Source: Solimonas fluminis
GTDB lineage: Bacteria; Pseudomonadota; Gammaproteobacteria; Nevskiales; Nevskiaceae
NCBI RefSeq assembly: GCF_002930645.1
Contig: NZ_PSNW01000007.1
Span: forward strand, 62,001 to 126,000
Length of the DNA stretch: 64,000 nt
Direction of reading: 5' to 3'
The notes below the pieces were generated by a model. That model did no database searches, was not told the DNA's origin, and worked only from the letters and a program-made list of their open reading frames with translations. The position numbers were made by a program, and so were the translations under genes. The first letter of the stretch is position 1; each line of letters opens with the position of its first letter. Positions 18,879 through 27,524 of this stretch are shown here, piece by piece.

Positions 18879-20351
18879 ATGCTTGCCTCGCTCTGGAAGG
18901 AACACCCCCGCGGCCTGCCCGTACTGTTCTTCACCGAAATGTGGGAACGCTTCAGCTACTACGGCATGCGCGCGATCCTGGTCTTCGCCATGGTCGCCAG
19001 TGCCGACGCCGGCGGCCTGGGCTTCGAGGAGCGGCAGGCCACGGCGATCTACGGCCTGTACACCGCCGCGGGCTACCTCGCCTCGCTGCCCGGCGGCTGG
19101 ATCGCCGACCGCATTCTCGGCGCGCAGCGCGCGGTCTGGTACGGCGGCATCGTGATCGCCGCCGGCCACTTCACGATGGCGGTGCCGGGCACGCAGACCT
19201 TCTTCCTGGGGCTGGTGCTGATCGCGCTGGGCACCGGGCTGCTCAAGCCCAACATCAGCGCCATGGTCGGCGCGCTCTACAGCGGCGACCCGGCCCGGCG
19301 CGACGCCGGCTTCTCGCTGTTCTACATGGGCATCAACCTGGGGGCGCTGATCGGCCAGATCGTCTGCGGCTACCTCGGCGAGAAGGTCGGCTGGCACTGG
19401 GGCTTCGGCGCCGCCGGCATTTTCATGACGCTGGGCCTGGTGCAGTACCGCCTGCGCCTGCCGCTGCTGGAAGGCGCGGGCGCCGCCCCCGGTACTGCGG
19501 ACGCCGCACGCCGCCGGCGCGACGCCGGCCTGGCGCTCGCCGGCCTGGCGCTGGTCGCGGTGGTGGTGGCCTTCGGCCTGGCCGGGCAGTTGGCGGTCGA
19601 CGCGGTGCGCCTGTCGCAGTACACCGCCGTGGCCATCACCATCATCGCCGTGGCCTTCATCCTCGGCGTGCTGCTGTTCGGCGGGCTGGACTCGGGCGAG
19701 CGCCGCCGGGTCGGCGCCATTGCCATCCTGTTCGTGGCCGCCGCGGTGTTCTGGTCCGGCTTCGAGCAGGCCGGCTCGTCCTTCAACCTGTTCGCCCAGG
19801 CGCATACGGATCGCGTGTTCTTCGGCTGGGAGTTCCCGGCCTCCTGGCTGCAGTCGCTCAACCCGCTGCTGATCATCCTGCTGACGCCGTTCTTCGCCGC
19901 GCTGTGGATCAACCTGGGGCGGCGCAATCTCAATCCTTCCGTGCCGGCCAAGTTCGTGCTGGCATTGGCGCAGCTCGCCATCGGCTTCCTGGTGCTGTAT
20001 TTCGCCTCGCTCTATGTGGTGCGCGGCGAGAAGGTGCTGCCGACCTGGCTGCTGCTGACCTACCTGTTCCACACCGCCGGCGAGCTCTGCCTGTCGCCGG
20101 TGGGCCTGTCGGCGGTGACGCAGTTGGCGCCCAAGCGCTACCTGGGCCAGATGATGGGCGTATGGTTCATGGCGGCTTCGCTGGGCTACGTCATCGCCGG
20201 CCTGCTGGCCGGCGAACTGTCCGGCGAGGACGCCGTGGCGCAGATGCCCGCGCGCTTCATGCAGGTGACGCTGTTCGCGGGCGGCGCGGCGGTCCTGCTG
20301 CTGCTGGCGACGCCGGGCGTGAAGAAGCTGATCGGCAGCGGCAAGGACTAG
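18879..20351 (+). CDS. Proton-dependent oligopeptide transporter (POT/PTR2 family)
   Basis: A 490-residue, 12-14-helix symporter of the POT family for di/tripeptides. The family signature FFTEMWERFSYYGMRAIL (residues 11-28) contains the ExxER motif used in proton coupling. GGWIADRILGAQR and FYMGINLGALIG, characteristic of PTR2 signatures, follow. Its 3' end is closed by the perfect palindromic terminator at 20365-20406. Peptide uptake at the inner membrane is the expected role. Confidence 0.93.
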   Translation: MLASLWKEHPRGLPVLFFTEMWERFSYYGMRAILVFAMVASADAGGLGFEERQATAIYGLYTAAGYLASLPGGWIADRILGAQRAVWYGGIVIAAGHFTMAVPGTQTFFLGLVLIALGTGLLKPNISAMVGALYSGDPARRDAGFSLFYMGINLGALIGQIVCGYLGEKVGWHWGFGAAGIFMTLGLVQYRLRLPLLEGAGAAPGTADAARRRRDAGLALAGLALVAVVVAFGLAGQLAVDAVRLSQYTAVAITIIAVAFILGVLLFGGLDSGERRRVGAIAILFVAAAVFWSGFEQAGSSFNLFAQAHTDRVFFGWEFPASWLQSLNPLLIILLTPFFAALWINLGRRNLNPSVPAKFVLALAQLAIGFLVLYFASLYVVRGEKVLPTWLLLTYLFHTAGELCLSPVGLSAVTQLAPKRYLGQMMGVWFMAASLGYVIAGLLAGELSGEDAVAQMPARFMQVTLFAGGAAVLLLLATPGVKKLIGSGKD

Positions 20352-20364
20352 CGCCTTGCCGTGC

Positions 20365-20406
20365 CTCCACGAAAAAGGCCGCCCGCGGGCGGCCTTTTTC
20401 GTGGAG
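20365..20406. terminator. Bidirectional terminator, 42-bp perfect palindrome
   Basis: Two perfectly complementary 21-bp arms with no unpaired centre in DNA: GGCCGCCCG core flanked by A5 on one side and T5 on the other. It lies between the convergent POT gene and the DUF1318 lipoprotein gene, and each transcript sees a GC stem followed by T5. Confidence 0.92.
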
Positions 20407-20415
20407 CGACCGTGC

Positions 20416-21012
20416 CTAGCGCTGCTTCCAGGTCCCGTTGGCGTCCTGGTACCACCAGCCGGGGGCGGCCTTGGCGATCCAGCGCTGCGCGAACACGGCG
20501 CGGATGTCCTTCTCCCACTGCGGCTGCTTGTTGGCGGTGGCGATCTCGCGGTACAGCGCCGTGCGGTCGGCGTTCTCGTTGCCGATCAGGTTGCGCGCGG
20601 CGGTGCGCTGCGCCAGCGGCACCTCGCGCACGGCCAGGAAGCCGTCGTTGGTCAGGCCGATCGCGCCGGAATCCAGGAAGGGCTTGAGCTCGCCGAAACG
20701 GTTCTCCATCTGCGCCTTGAGATGCGTGATCTCCGGCGAGGACACGTCGATGTTCGGCTCCTGCGCGGCGGCCGGCGGCACCACCAAGTCCAGCAGGCCG
20801 ACCAGCAGGCGCGGCAGGTCCAGGCTGGAGGTGGGGGCGGGCGCGGAGTCCGGCGCCGGGGCGGGAGCGGCGGGCTGCTGGCCCCAGACGTCGTCGATGA
20901 TGCGGTCGGCGGCCTTCTCGGCCGCGGCGGCGGGGAAGTAGACGTTGATCGTGACGCAGGCCGCCAAGCTGAGGGCGGCGGTGGCCAGGGTTGCGGAAAG
21001 CCAGCGGGTCAT
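20416..21012 (-). CDS. DUF1318 (YdbL-like) lipoprotein
   Basis: A 198-residue protein. Lipoprotein signal peptide with lipobox LAAC (Cys19), then CVTINVYFPAAAAEKAADRI. A Pro/Ala linker and loop rich in hydrophobics follow (about 55-100), then the DUF1318 domain (SGAIGLTNDGFLAVRE ... ARNLIGNENADRTALYREIA). E. coli YdbL is a non-lipidated chaperone of the YdbH-YnbE lipid bridge. Here the mature N-terminus carries a TIN-type strand reminiscent of YnbE, and no separate ynbE is seen. It starts 84 bp after ydbH on the same strand and ends at the shared palindromic terminator. Confidence 0.85.
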   Translation of the reverse strand: MTRWLSATLATAALSLAACVTINVYFPAAAAEKAADRIIDDVWGQQPAAPAPAPDSAPAPTSSLDLPRLLVGLLDLVVPPAAAQEPNIDVSSPEITHLKAQMENRFGELKPFLDSGAIGLTNDGFLAVREVPLAQRTAARNLIGNENADRTALYREIATANKQPQWEKDIRAVFAQRWIAKAAPGWWYQDANGTWKQR

Positions 21013-21096
21013 GTCAGGTCTCCTAGGGGTGTCTTTTGCGCGAAGTATAGGCCCGGCCACTGAACCGGTGATGAAAAAGGCGTGACTCGGGCTGCC

Positions 21097-22923
21097 TCAA
21101 CGCACTTCGGCCTTTTCGGCCGCCATCGCCGCCTTGAGCTGCGCCAGGAAGGTGTCCCAGCCGACCCGTCGCGAGTAGCCGACCACGTCGATGCGCGGCA
21201 GCAGGCGGCCCTTGACCAGGACATAGCCGCCGTTCCGGGAGGGCTCCAGGCCATCCATGATGCACACGCCGTTGTCGAGCCGGCAGCTCCAGCCGATGCG
21301 GTCGTAGGCAAAGTCCTCGAACACGCGCAGCGCGCTGCGCTTGAGCAGGCCGGCCGGCCCGCCGCCGGCGCGGGAGATGCTGTCGATGGCGCGCTGCGAG
21401 ATGCGGTGGCGCGAGCGGTCGTCCGCCGGCGTATAGAGGCGCGCGTCCATCGCCACCGGACGCCAGCCCAGCAGGCGCAGTCCGCTGATGTCGCCGTGGA
21501 GGCGGCCTTCGATGCGCCCGAAGGAGAAGGCGCTGGTGACCTGCTGCAGGTCCAGGTTGCGCAGGCGCAGGTCCGCCGCCACCCGCGGCAGCACGCTGAA
21601 GGGCTGGATCACGCGCAGGTCGCCGATGCGGATGTCGCCGTCGAAGGCACGGGCCGTCAGCGCGCCGTCCAGCGACAGCAGGTCGTTCTCCAGCTTCACG
21701 CCGGGCAGGCGGCCGGACAGCGTGCCGCTGAACTCGGGCCAGCCGAAGGCGCGGCACAGCCGCGCCAGCTCGATGGGCTCGATGTCGGCGTCGAAGGCGG
21801 CGGCCATGCCGGGCCGGCCGGCGCCGCGCAGGTCCAGCTGGCGCACGTTGAGCGCGCCGCCCAGCAGGCCCAGGCGCAGCGGCGCCAATAGCCGGAAATC
21901 GCGCGCGCCGGCCTGGTATTGCATCTGCCCGGGCGCGCTGGCGAGCTTGCCCACCCGCAGGGCCTGCCACCCCAGGGCGGCGGGTGCCGCGGCGGCGGCG
22001 TCCGCGGTCCAGGCCAGCGCGCCCTCCAGGCCCTCGGCCGCCAGCCCCAGGCGGGCCAGGGCGACCCCGGCACCGCGCAGCCGCAGCGCCAGCGCCTGCG
22101 GCGCTCCCGCCCGCAACTCGATGCGCCCCTGCATCTGCCCGCTGGCCACGACATCGGCCATGCGGGAACCGGCCAGGAAGGGCTTGGCGTAGATTTCCGT
22201 GGCCGGCGCGAGATCCAGAGCCTCGATGTCGGCCACGGCGTCCAGCCCGGCACGGCCTTCGCGCAGCCGCAGTACGCCATTCATTCCCAGCCGGCCGATG
22301 CCGGGCTGTTCCAGCTGCAGCGATTCCAGGTCCAGCCGCCCGGCGGCGGCCTGCCACTGCCAGCGCGCCTGCGCCTGCAGGGGATGGGAGGAGAAGTCGG
22401 CATACACCGGATCGGCATAGCCCTGCCCCGCGGTCAGCCTCAGCCCGGTCTGGCCCTGCAGGCGGCCGGACTGCATGCGCAGGTCGGCATCGGCGGCGAA
22501 GGCGAGCTTTTCGGCGATGAAGCGCTCGGCGGCGTCCTGCCCGCTGATCTCGCCCTGCAGCTGCGGCAGTTGCAGGCGCCAGTCGCCCGCACTGTGCGCG
22601 GACAGGTTGAAGCGGGCTTGCAGGCTGCCCAGCTTCGCGGAAGACAGGGCCAGGCGGCCATCGCGGCAGGCCAGCGCGCCGCCCTCGCCCCGGCCCACCC
22701 GGCAGGCAGCCTGCAGCTTTTCCAGCGGCGGCAGGGCCTTGCCCTGGGCCCGGGCGATGCTGGCGGACAGTTGCCCGGTGGCGTCCAGGCGCGCGCGCAG
22801 CCCCTCGGCCTTCCAGCCCGCGCCCTCGATGCGGCCGATGCCGAGGCTCAGCTCCGCGGCAGCCGCCCAGGCGGGCCATAGCGAGGAGAAAAGCAGCAAT
22901 GTCGTCAGCCGTGGCAGGCGCAT
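21097..22923 (-). CDS. ydbH: YdbH-family intermembrane phospholipid transport protein
   Basis: A 608-residue AsmA-like protein with an N-terminal signal/anchor (LTTLLLFSSLWPAWAAAA), then almost entirely repeated amphipathic beta segments that in this family build a long groove. The C-terminal part (AFSFGRIEGRLHGDISGLRL, then ISQRAIDSISRAGGG) matches the YdbH 'dicarboxylate' domain region. YdbH, with TamB and YhdP, carries phospholipids from inner to outer membrane in E. coli. It is shorter than E. coli YdbH (~880 aa). The adjacent DUF1318 gene supports the assignment. Confidence 0.85.
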   Translation of the reverse strand: MRLPRLTTLLLFSSLWPAWAAAAELSLGIGRIEGAGWKAEGLRARLDATGQLSASIARAQGKALPPLEKLQAACRVGRGEGGALACRDGRLALSSAKLGSLQARFNLSAHSAGDWRLQLPQLQGEISGQDAAERFIAEKLAFAADADLRMQSGRLQGQTGLRLTAGQGYADPVYADFSSHPLQAQARWQWQAAAGRLDLESLQLEQPGIGRLGMNGVLRLREGRAGLDAVADIEALDLAPATEIYAKPFLAGSRMADVVASGQMQGRIELRAGAPQALALRLRGAGVALARLGLAAEGLEGALAWTADAAAAAPAALGWQALRVGKLASAPGQMQYQAGARDFRLLAPLRLGLLGGALNVRQLDLRGAGRPGMAAAFDADIEPIELARLCRAFGWPEFSGTLSGRLPGVKLENDLLSLDGALTARAFDGDIRIGDLRVIQPFSVLPRVAADLRLRNLDLQQVTSAFSFGRIEGRLHGDISGLRLLGWRPVAMDARLYTPADDRSRHRISQRAIDSISRAGGGPAGLLKRSALRVFEDFAYDRIGWSCRLDNGVCIMDGLEPSRNGGYVLVKGRLLPRIDVVGYSRRVGWDTFLAQLKAAMAAEKAEVR

Positions 22924-23016
22924 GGGCGAATGATGTCACGCGGGCAGGCGTGATTTCGACCGCACCGCGCGACGGTCGTTAGCGATAGACTTCCCAAAAA
23001 AGAAGCATGGGGAGCG

Positions 23017-24786
23017 ATGGATACCCGGACCATCCTGGCGCAAACACCCTTGTTCTCGAGGCTGCAGCCCGAGGCGCTGGACGCGCTGTCCGCGCACACC
23101 GAACTGCTCGGCATCCGCAGCGGCAGCCTGCTGTTCGAGCAGGGCGAGGCGGCGGATTCGGTCTACATCGTCAGCACCGGCCGCCTGCGTGCGGTGAACA
23201 AGGACGGCACCGTCCTGGGCGACATCGGCCACCATGAGCCGATCGGCGAGATCGGCGTGATCTCCGGCGAGACCCGCAGCGTCTCGGTCTACGCCGTCCG
23301 CGACAGCATCCTGCTGCGCATCCCGCGCGAGGACCTCTATGCGGTGATCGAGAACTACCCTGGCGCGATGATCGAGATGACGCGCGTCATCATCCATCGC
23401 CTGCGCCAGAACCAGCACTCCCAGCAGCTGGCCGCCGTGCGCAGCGTGCGCAGCTTCGCCGTGGTGCCCGCCGTGGGCGACGCGGACGCGGCCGCGGTGG
23501 CCGCCGGCCTGCGCGATGCCCTGGCGGCCCACTACCCGGTGCGCCTGGTGGATTCGGTGCTCTGCGACGGCGAGCTGGGGCCGGGCGCCACGCTGTCGCA
23601 CGATCCGGACACCAACGGCCGCCTGATCGAGTTCCTCGACCGCATCGAGTGCGAGCAGCGCTACCTGGTGTACCTGGCCAACCGCGACGCCGACGCCTGG
23701 GCGCAGCGCTGCATGCGGCAGGCCGACCGCATCCTGATGGTGGTGAGCAGCCGCTCCTATCCGCACCTGAGCGCCATGCTCGACGAGCTGCGCCAGAGCG
23801 GCACGCGCGCCCCGGTGGAGATCGTGATGCTGCGCCCCGAGGGCGAAGACCCGGAGCACATCCTCAAGTGGCGCGAGCTGTGCAAGGCCCGGGCCCACTA
23901 CTACCTGCGCCCCGGCAGCCGCTCCGACTACGAATCGCTGGCGCGCCAGCTCAGCGGCCGCGGCATCGGCGTGGTGCTGGGCGGCGGCGGCGCACGAGGC
24001 TTCGCGCATATTGGCCTGATCCGCGCGCTGCGCGAACTGGACATCCCGGTGGACGCCGCCGGCGGCTCCAGCATGGGCGCCTTCTTCGCCGCGCTGACCG
24101 CCTGCGGCTACACGCACGAGGAGATGCTGCATATCGCGCGCGAGACCTTCGTGCAGCACAACTACCTCAACGACTACCTGTTCCCCAGCGTGGCGCTGAT
24201 CCGCGGACGCAAGTTCTCGCGGCGCCTGCACGAGCTGTTCGAGGAGCGCCGCATCGAGTCGCTGCGCACGCCCTACTTCTGCGTCAGCACCAACCTGACG
24301 CGCGGCCGCGCCATGGTCCATGACCATGGTCCGCTGCACCTCTGGGTGGCCACCAGCATGTGCGTGCCGGGCGTGGCGCCGCCGGTGGCCTGGAACGGCG
24401 ACCTGCTGGCCGACGGCTCGGTGATCAACAGCCTGCCCACCGACGTGATGCAGGCCTGGGGCCGCGGCCCCATCGTGGCCTCCGACGTCAGCACCGAGGG
24501 CGGTATCTCCGCACCCGGCGTGGTCGGGCCGGATCCGGAGGCCCTGTTCAAGTTCAAGAAGGAAGACGAGCGCCCGGGCCTGTTCGCGATCGTGTTCCGC
24601 ACCGCCACGCTGACCAGCGAAAGCGGCACGGCGCAGCGCGCCTCCCGCGCCGACGCCTATGTGCGCATGCCGGTCAGCGGCGTGGCGCTGTTCGACTGGA
24701 AGAAGCTGGACCAGGTGGTGGAGCGCGGCTACCAGCACGCGCTGGAGAAGCTGACGGCGGTTCGCGACCAGCTGCTGAAGAGCTGA
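23017..24786 (+). CDS. Patatin-like phospholipase with cyclic-nucleotide-binding domain (NTE/RssA type)
   Basis: A 589-residue protein. A cNMP-binding beta-roll spans residues ~10-130 (GEIGVISGETRSVSVYA). A middle linker domain covers ~145-300, then a patatin domain. The oxyanion loop is GGGGARG (322-328), the nucleophile Ser352 lies in GSSMG, and the catalytic Asp466 in DG (LLADGSV). It should hydrolyse phospholipids or lysophospholipids under nucleotide control, as in neuropathy-target-esterase-like proteins. It is divergent from ydbH across 93 bp and convergent with hvfC. The cNMP phosphate-binding Arg is placed as expected (ETRSVS), but ligand specificity cannot be read. Confidence 0.9.
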   Translation: MDTRTILAQTPLFSRLQPEALDALSAHTELLGIRSGSLLFEQGEAADSVYIVSTGRLRAVNKDGTVLGDIGHHEPIGEIGVISGETRSVSVYAVRDSILLRIPREDLYAVIENYPGAMIEMTRVIIHRLRQNQHSQQLAAVRSVRSFAVVPAVGDADAAAVAAGLRDALAAHYPVRLVDSVLCDGELGPGATLSHDPDTNGRLIEFLDRIECEQRYLVYLANRDADAWAQRCMRQADRILMVVSSRSYPHLSAMLDELRQSGTRAPVEIVMLRPEGEDPEHILKWRELCKARAHYYLRPGSRSDYESLARQLSGRGIGVVLGGGGARGFAHIGLIRALRELDIPVDAAGGSSMGAFFAALTACGYTHEEMLHIARETFVQHNYLNDYLFPSVALIRGRKFSRRLHELFEERRIESLRTPYFCVSTNLTRGRAMVHDHGPLHLWVATSMCVPGVAPPVAWNGDLLADGSVINSLPTDVMQAWGRGPIVASDVSTEGGISAPGVVGPDPEALFKFKKEDERPGLFAIVFRTATLTSESGTAQRASRADAYVRMPVSGVALFDWKKLDQVVERGYQHALEKLTAVRDQLLKS

Positions 24787-24831
24787 CCCCGCCTTCCTCC
24801 CCCGCGCCCGTAGCAGAGGGCAAAGGTCCGC

Positions 24832-25581
24832 TCAGAGCAGGATTTCCCGCTCGCGCAGGTCCCTCAGGATCGCCGCGCCCTGCTCCACCACCGCCTGCGG
24901 CTGCGGATGCCCCATTTCGCCGGCCAGCTGCAGCAGCAGTTCGCGCGCCGCGACGCCGGGCCGCTCCTCGATCAGCTGCAGCAGGCGCGCGGTCACGGCA
25001 TTGGTTTCCATGAAGCGGACCTGGTCGGCCCGGTTGCGCCACACCAGCAGGTAGACCGGCTGCCCCGACGGCTGCTGCGGCTGGAAGTCCGCGGCAATCC
25101 GGTGCACCGGCCAGTCATAGGCCAGGGACCAGGCCAGGGGCGACAGGCAGGGCGCGCCGGCCAGTTCGTCGCTTCCCGCGGAGGCGGCCGGCTCGCCGAT
25201 CTCCTCCTCCGCCACGTCCAGCGCCAGCTCCACCCACTCGTAGTGCGCCAGCTCGCGCAGGAAGGGCGGATCGTCCGGGTGCTCGCCGCGCTCCTCCTCG
25301 AGATAGCGCAGGAACTCCGCGGCGATCTGGTGGAACTGCGGCGACTCGCAGCGATGGCGCGCATAGAAGTCGCGTACGCGCGCATGCCAGGCGGCATCGG
25401 GCGAAATGGCGCGCAGTACCGGGAAGGCGCTGGCCAGGCAATCCTCGATGTTGTTGTAGAACAGATCGCGGTAGATCTGCAGGCGCCGTTCCTCGATGCC
25501 GGGCGGCGCGGCCTGGGCCTGCGGATCGCGCAGGTGGGCGGCGAACTGCCTCTGCAGGCGCTGGAAGGGCGCCTCAGCCAT
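24832..25581 (-). CDS. hvfC: HvfC-family RiPP maturation protein (DUF2063)
   Basis: A 249-residue protein with the N-terminal DUF2063 helical domain ([12 protein letters not shown] ... [20 protein letters not shown]) and a C-terminal winged-helix-like domain ([19 protein letters not shown]). HvfC proteins partner the MNIO enzyme HvfB and help present the HvfA precursor for cysteine modification. The ATG at 25581 overlaps the hvfB 3' end by 8 bp, indicating coupling. A longer upstream reading is possible but lies within hvfB. Last gene of the hvfX-A-B-C operon. Confidence 0.9.
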   Translation of the reverse strand: MAEAPFQRLQRQFAAHLRDPQAQAAPPGIEERRLQIYRDLFYNNIEDCLASAFPVLRAISPDAAWHARVRDFYARHRCESPQFHQIAAEFLRYLEEERGEHPDDPPFLRELAHYEWVELALDVAEEEIGEPAASAGSDELAGAPCLSPLAWSLAYDWPVHRIAADFQPQQPSGQPVYLLVWRNRADQVRFMETNAVTARLLQLIEERPGVAARELLLQLAGEMGHPQPQAVVEQGAAILRDLREREILL

Positions 25582-26434
25582 GGGCCCGCTTCCGCGGCGC
25601 GGCGTGGCGCAGCTGCAGGGCATTGATCTGGCGGATCTCGCGCATCAGCTCCGGCAGCGGCGGGATGTTGAAGTCGCGCTCCAGCAGGGTCGGCACCGGG
25701 CCGAGGCGCGCATAGGCGCGCTCCAGCAGGGACCAGACCGGGTCGATCACGTCGGCACCGTGGGTATCCACGCGCAGGTCCTCGGCTTCCTCGTAGTGCC
25801 CGGCCACGTGGATGTAGCGCACGCGCGCGGCCGGCAGGCCGTCGAGGAAGGCCGCGGGGTCGTAACGATGGTTGATGCTGTTGACGTAGATGTTGTTGAC
25901 GTCCAGCAGCAGGTCGCAGCCGGCACGGTCCAGCACGGCACGGATGAAATCCAGCTCGCTGATGTCGCCTGCACTTGTGCCCAGCGCCAGGTAATAGCTC
26001 GCGTTCTCCAGCGCGATGCGCCGCTCCAGGATGTCCTGCACGCGCCGGACGCGCGCAGCGACGTACTCCACCGCCTCTTCGGTGAACGGAATCGGCATCA
26101 GGTCATAGAGGTGGCCGTCGTCCGAGCAGTACGTCAGGTGCTCGGTGTAGTCGGCGATGCCGTGAAGATCCAGAAAGGCCTTCAGGCGGCGAAGGAAATC
26201 CTCGTCCAGCGGCGCGGGGCTGCCGATCGACAGCGACAGGCCGTGGGTGACGAAGGGGAAGCGCTCCGTGTATTCGCGGAACGCGCGGCCGTAGCGGCCG
26301 CCGATGTTCATCCAGTTCTCAGGCGTGGCCTCGAGGAAGCCGATCTCGCCGGGCGACTGGTCCGCGAGCGGGCCCAGCAGGGCCCGCCGCAGACCGAGTC
26401 CGGCGCCTCGCACCGCGGCGGTGACGGCGCTCAT
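25574..26434 (-). CDS. hvfB: HvfB-family MNIO-type RiPP peptide maturase (DUF692)
   Basis: A 286-residue TIM-barrel multinuclear non-heme iron oxidase. Family motifs are visible: [15 protein letters not shown] near the N-terminus, [12 protein letters not shown] (metal His), [28 protein letters not shown], and [15 protein letters not shown]. In characterised relatives the enzyme oxidatively rearranges cysteines of the precursor into copper-binding heterocycles. The chosen ATG at 26434 begins at [16 protein letters not shown]; the open frame further upstream is an artefact of the hvfA repeats. Operon position is directly downstream of the hvfA precursor gene. Confidence 0.94.
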   Translation of the reverse strand: MSAVTAAVRGAGLGLRRALLGPLADQSPGEIGFLEATPENWMNIGGRYGRAFREYTERFPFVTHGLSLSIGSPAPLDEDFLRRLKAFLDLHGIADYTEHLTYCSDDGHLYDLMPIPFTEEAVEYVAARVRRVQDILERRIALENASYYLALGTSAGDISELDFIRAVLDRAGCDLLLDVNNIYVNSINHRYDPAAFLDGLPAARVRYIHVAGHYEEAEDLRVDTHGADVIDPVWSLLERAYARLGPVPTLLERDFNIPPLPELMREIRQINALQLRHAAPRKRAHG

Positions 26435-26468
26435 GCGCGCATCGGCCGGCGGCGCGGGCACCCCTGGC

Positions 26469-26786
26469 TCACTTGGCCTTCTTCTCGCCGCACTTGCCCT
26501 CGCCGCACTTGCCTTCGTGCGCCTTCTTCTCTTCGGGCTTGGCGCCACCGCACTTGCCTTCGCCGCACTTGCCCTCGGCCTTCTTCTCGGCGGCCTTGGC
26601 GCCGCCGCACTTGCCTTCGCCACACTTGCCCTCGCCGCACTTGCCTTCACCGGCCTTGGCGTCGGCCAGCTGCATGTAGCCGCCGGACAGGTCCGTGGTC
26701 TTGAACACCGAAGCCTGCGCCGACAGGCCGGTCATGGCGAAGGCGGCGCCCAGGGCGATGGCGAGGGGTTTCTTGGTCTGACGCAT
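26469..26786 (-). CDS. hvfA: HvfA-family copper-binding RiPP precursor
   Basis: A 105-residue precursor. The signal peptide is [20 protein letters not shown] (cleaving near SAQA). A short spacer ([20 protein letters not shown]) follows, then a lysine/glycine-rich region with seven EGKCG motifs in groups of three, two and two, separated by AAEKKA/PEEKKAH segments. All seven cysteines of the mature peptide lie in these motifs. In studied homologues the EGKCG cysteines are converted by HvfB/HvfC to copper-binding oxazolone-thioamide or thiooxazole groups, giving a secreted or periplasmic metallophore. It lies between hvfX and hvfB. Confidence 0.95.
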   Translation of the reverse strand: MRQTKKPLAIALGAAFAMTGLSAQASVFKTTDLSGGYMQLADAKAGEGKCGEGKCGEGKCGGAKAAEKKAEGKCGEGKCGGAKPEEKKAHEGKCGEGKCGEKKAK

Positions 26787-26819
26787 GTTGCTTCTCCTGA
26801 TGAGTGGCCGGAATGGCCA

Positions 26820-27443
26820 TTAATTGGTGGCCTGTACGGATACGAGGGCCGGATTGCCCTGGATGCGGCGGCGCAGCCACCCGTCCAGGCTCACATAGCG
26901 ACCACCGCCGGTGAAGAACAGCGACAGCAGCATGATGAAGTAAGTTGCAGCGAACTCGATGCCGTTGTTGAGGATGACCAGCGAGCCGTACTCGGTCAAA
27001 TGTTCGTAGTCGCCGTGCTCGCGCAGGATCGCCTTGGCCTCGGCCAGGCGTTCCAGCGCCAGCATGGTGCGCTCGGTCGCGAACGGCCCCATGCCCTCGG
27101 CGATGGCCAGCCAGCCATGCGGCAGGTGCACGGTGAAGATCGCCACCAGCATCGTCACCATCAACGGAATGCACATCCAGCGCAAGCCCAGGCCCAGGAC
27201 CAGGGCCACGGCCCCGGCCAGCTCCGTCGCCGTGGCCAGGAAGGCCATCAGTGTGGGGAAAGGCAGCCCCAGGCCGTACATCATGTCGCCGAACCATTGC
27301 ACCGTGTCGGGGAAGTTCATGGCCTTCTGCATGCCGGCCATCCAGAACACCGGCGCCAGGTAGAGGCGCATCAGCAGCGGCGCCAGGTCCTCGGCGGCGC
27401 GGCTGCGGTCCAGCAGGTCCTGCGCGGCGATCAGCAGTTTCAT
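26820..27443 (-). CDS. hvfX: HvfX-family DoxX-like membrane protein
   Basis: A 207-residue DoxX/HvfX membrane protein with four to five helices (PLLMRLYLAPVFWMAGMQKA; TATELAGAVALVLGLGLR; CIPLMVTMLVAIFTVH; FAATYFIMLLSLFF). It is the first gene of the operon, 33 bp before hvfA. HvfX proteins accompany MNIO operons and are proposed to assist maturation or electron supply; the biochemical role is not firmly known. The frame stays open far upstream, but MKLLIAAQDLLDRSR at 27443 is the natural start. It is divergent from an AraC-type gene across 81 bp. Confidence 0.88.
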   Translation of the reverse strand: MKLLIAAQDLLDRSRAAEDLAPLLMRLYLAPVFWMAGMQKAMNFPDTVQWFGDMMYGLGLPFPTLMAFLATATELAGAVALVLGLGLRWMCIPLMVTMLVAIFTVHLPHGWLAIAEGMGPFATERTMLALERLAEAKAILREHGDYEHLTEYGSLVILNNGIEFAATYFIMLLSLFFTGGGRYVSLDGWLRRRIQGNPALVSVQATN

Positions 27444-27524
27444 GTCCCGGCCCCATGTCGGTTTCGATGCTGGCAATGCTAGGCTCCTGCCCCAGCCCTG
27501 ACTGTGCCCGGAAGTCCGCCGTTC

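Noticed and set aside
26473-26660. CRISPR-like short repeats
   Set aside because: The regular repetition is coding: in-frame EGKCG codon repeats of hvfA, with no unique spacers of constant length.
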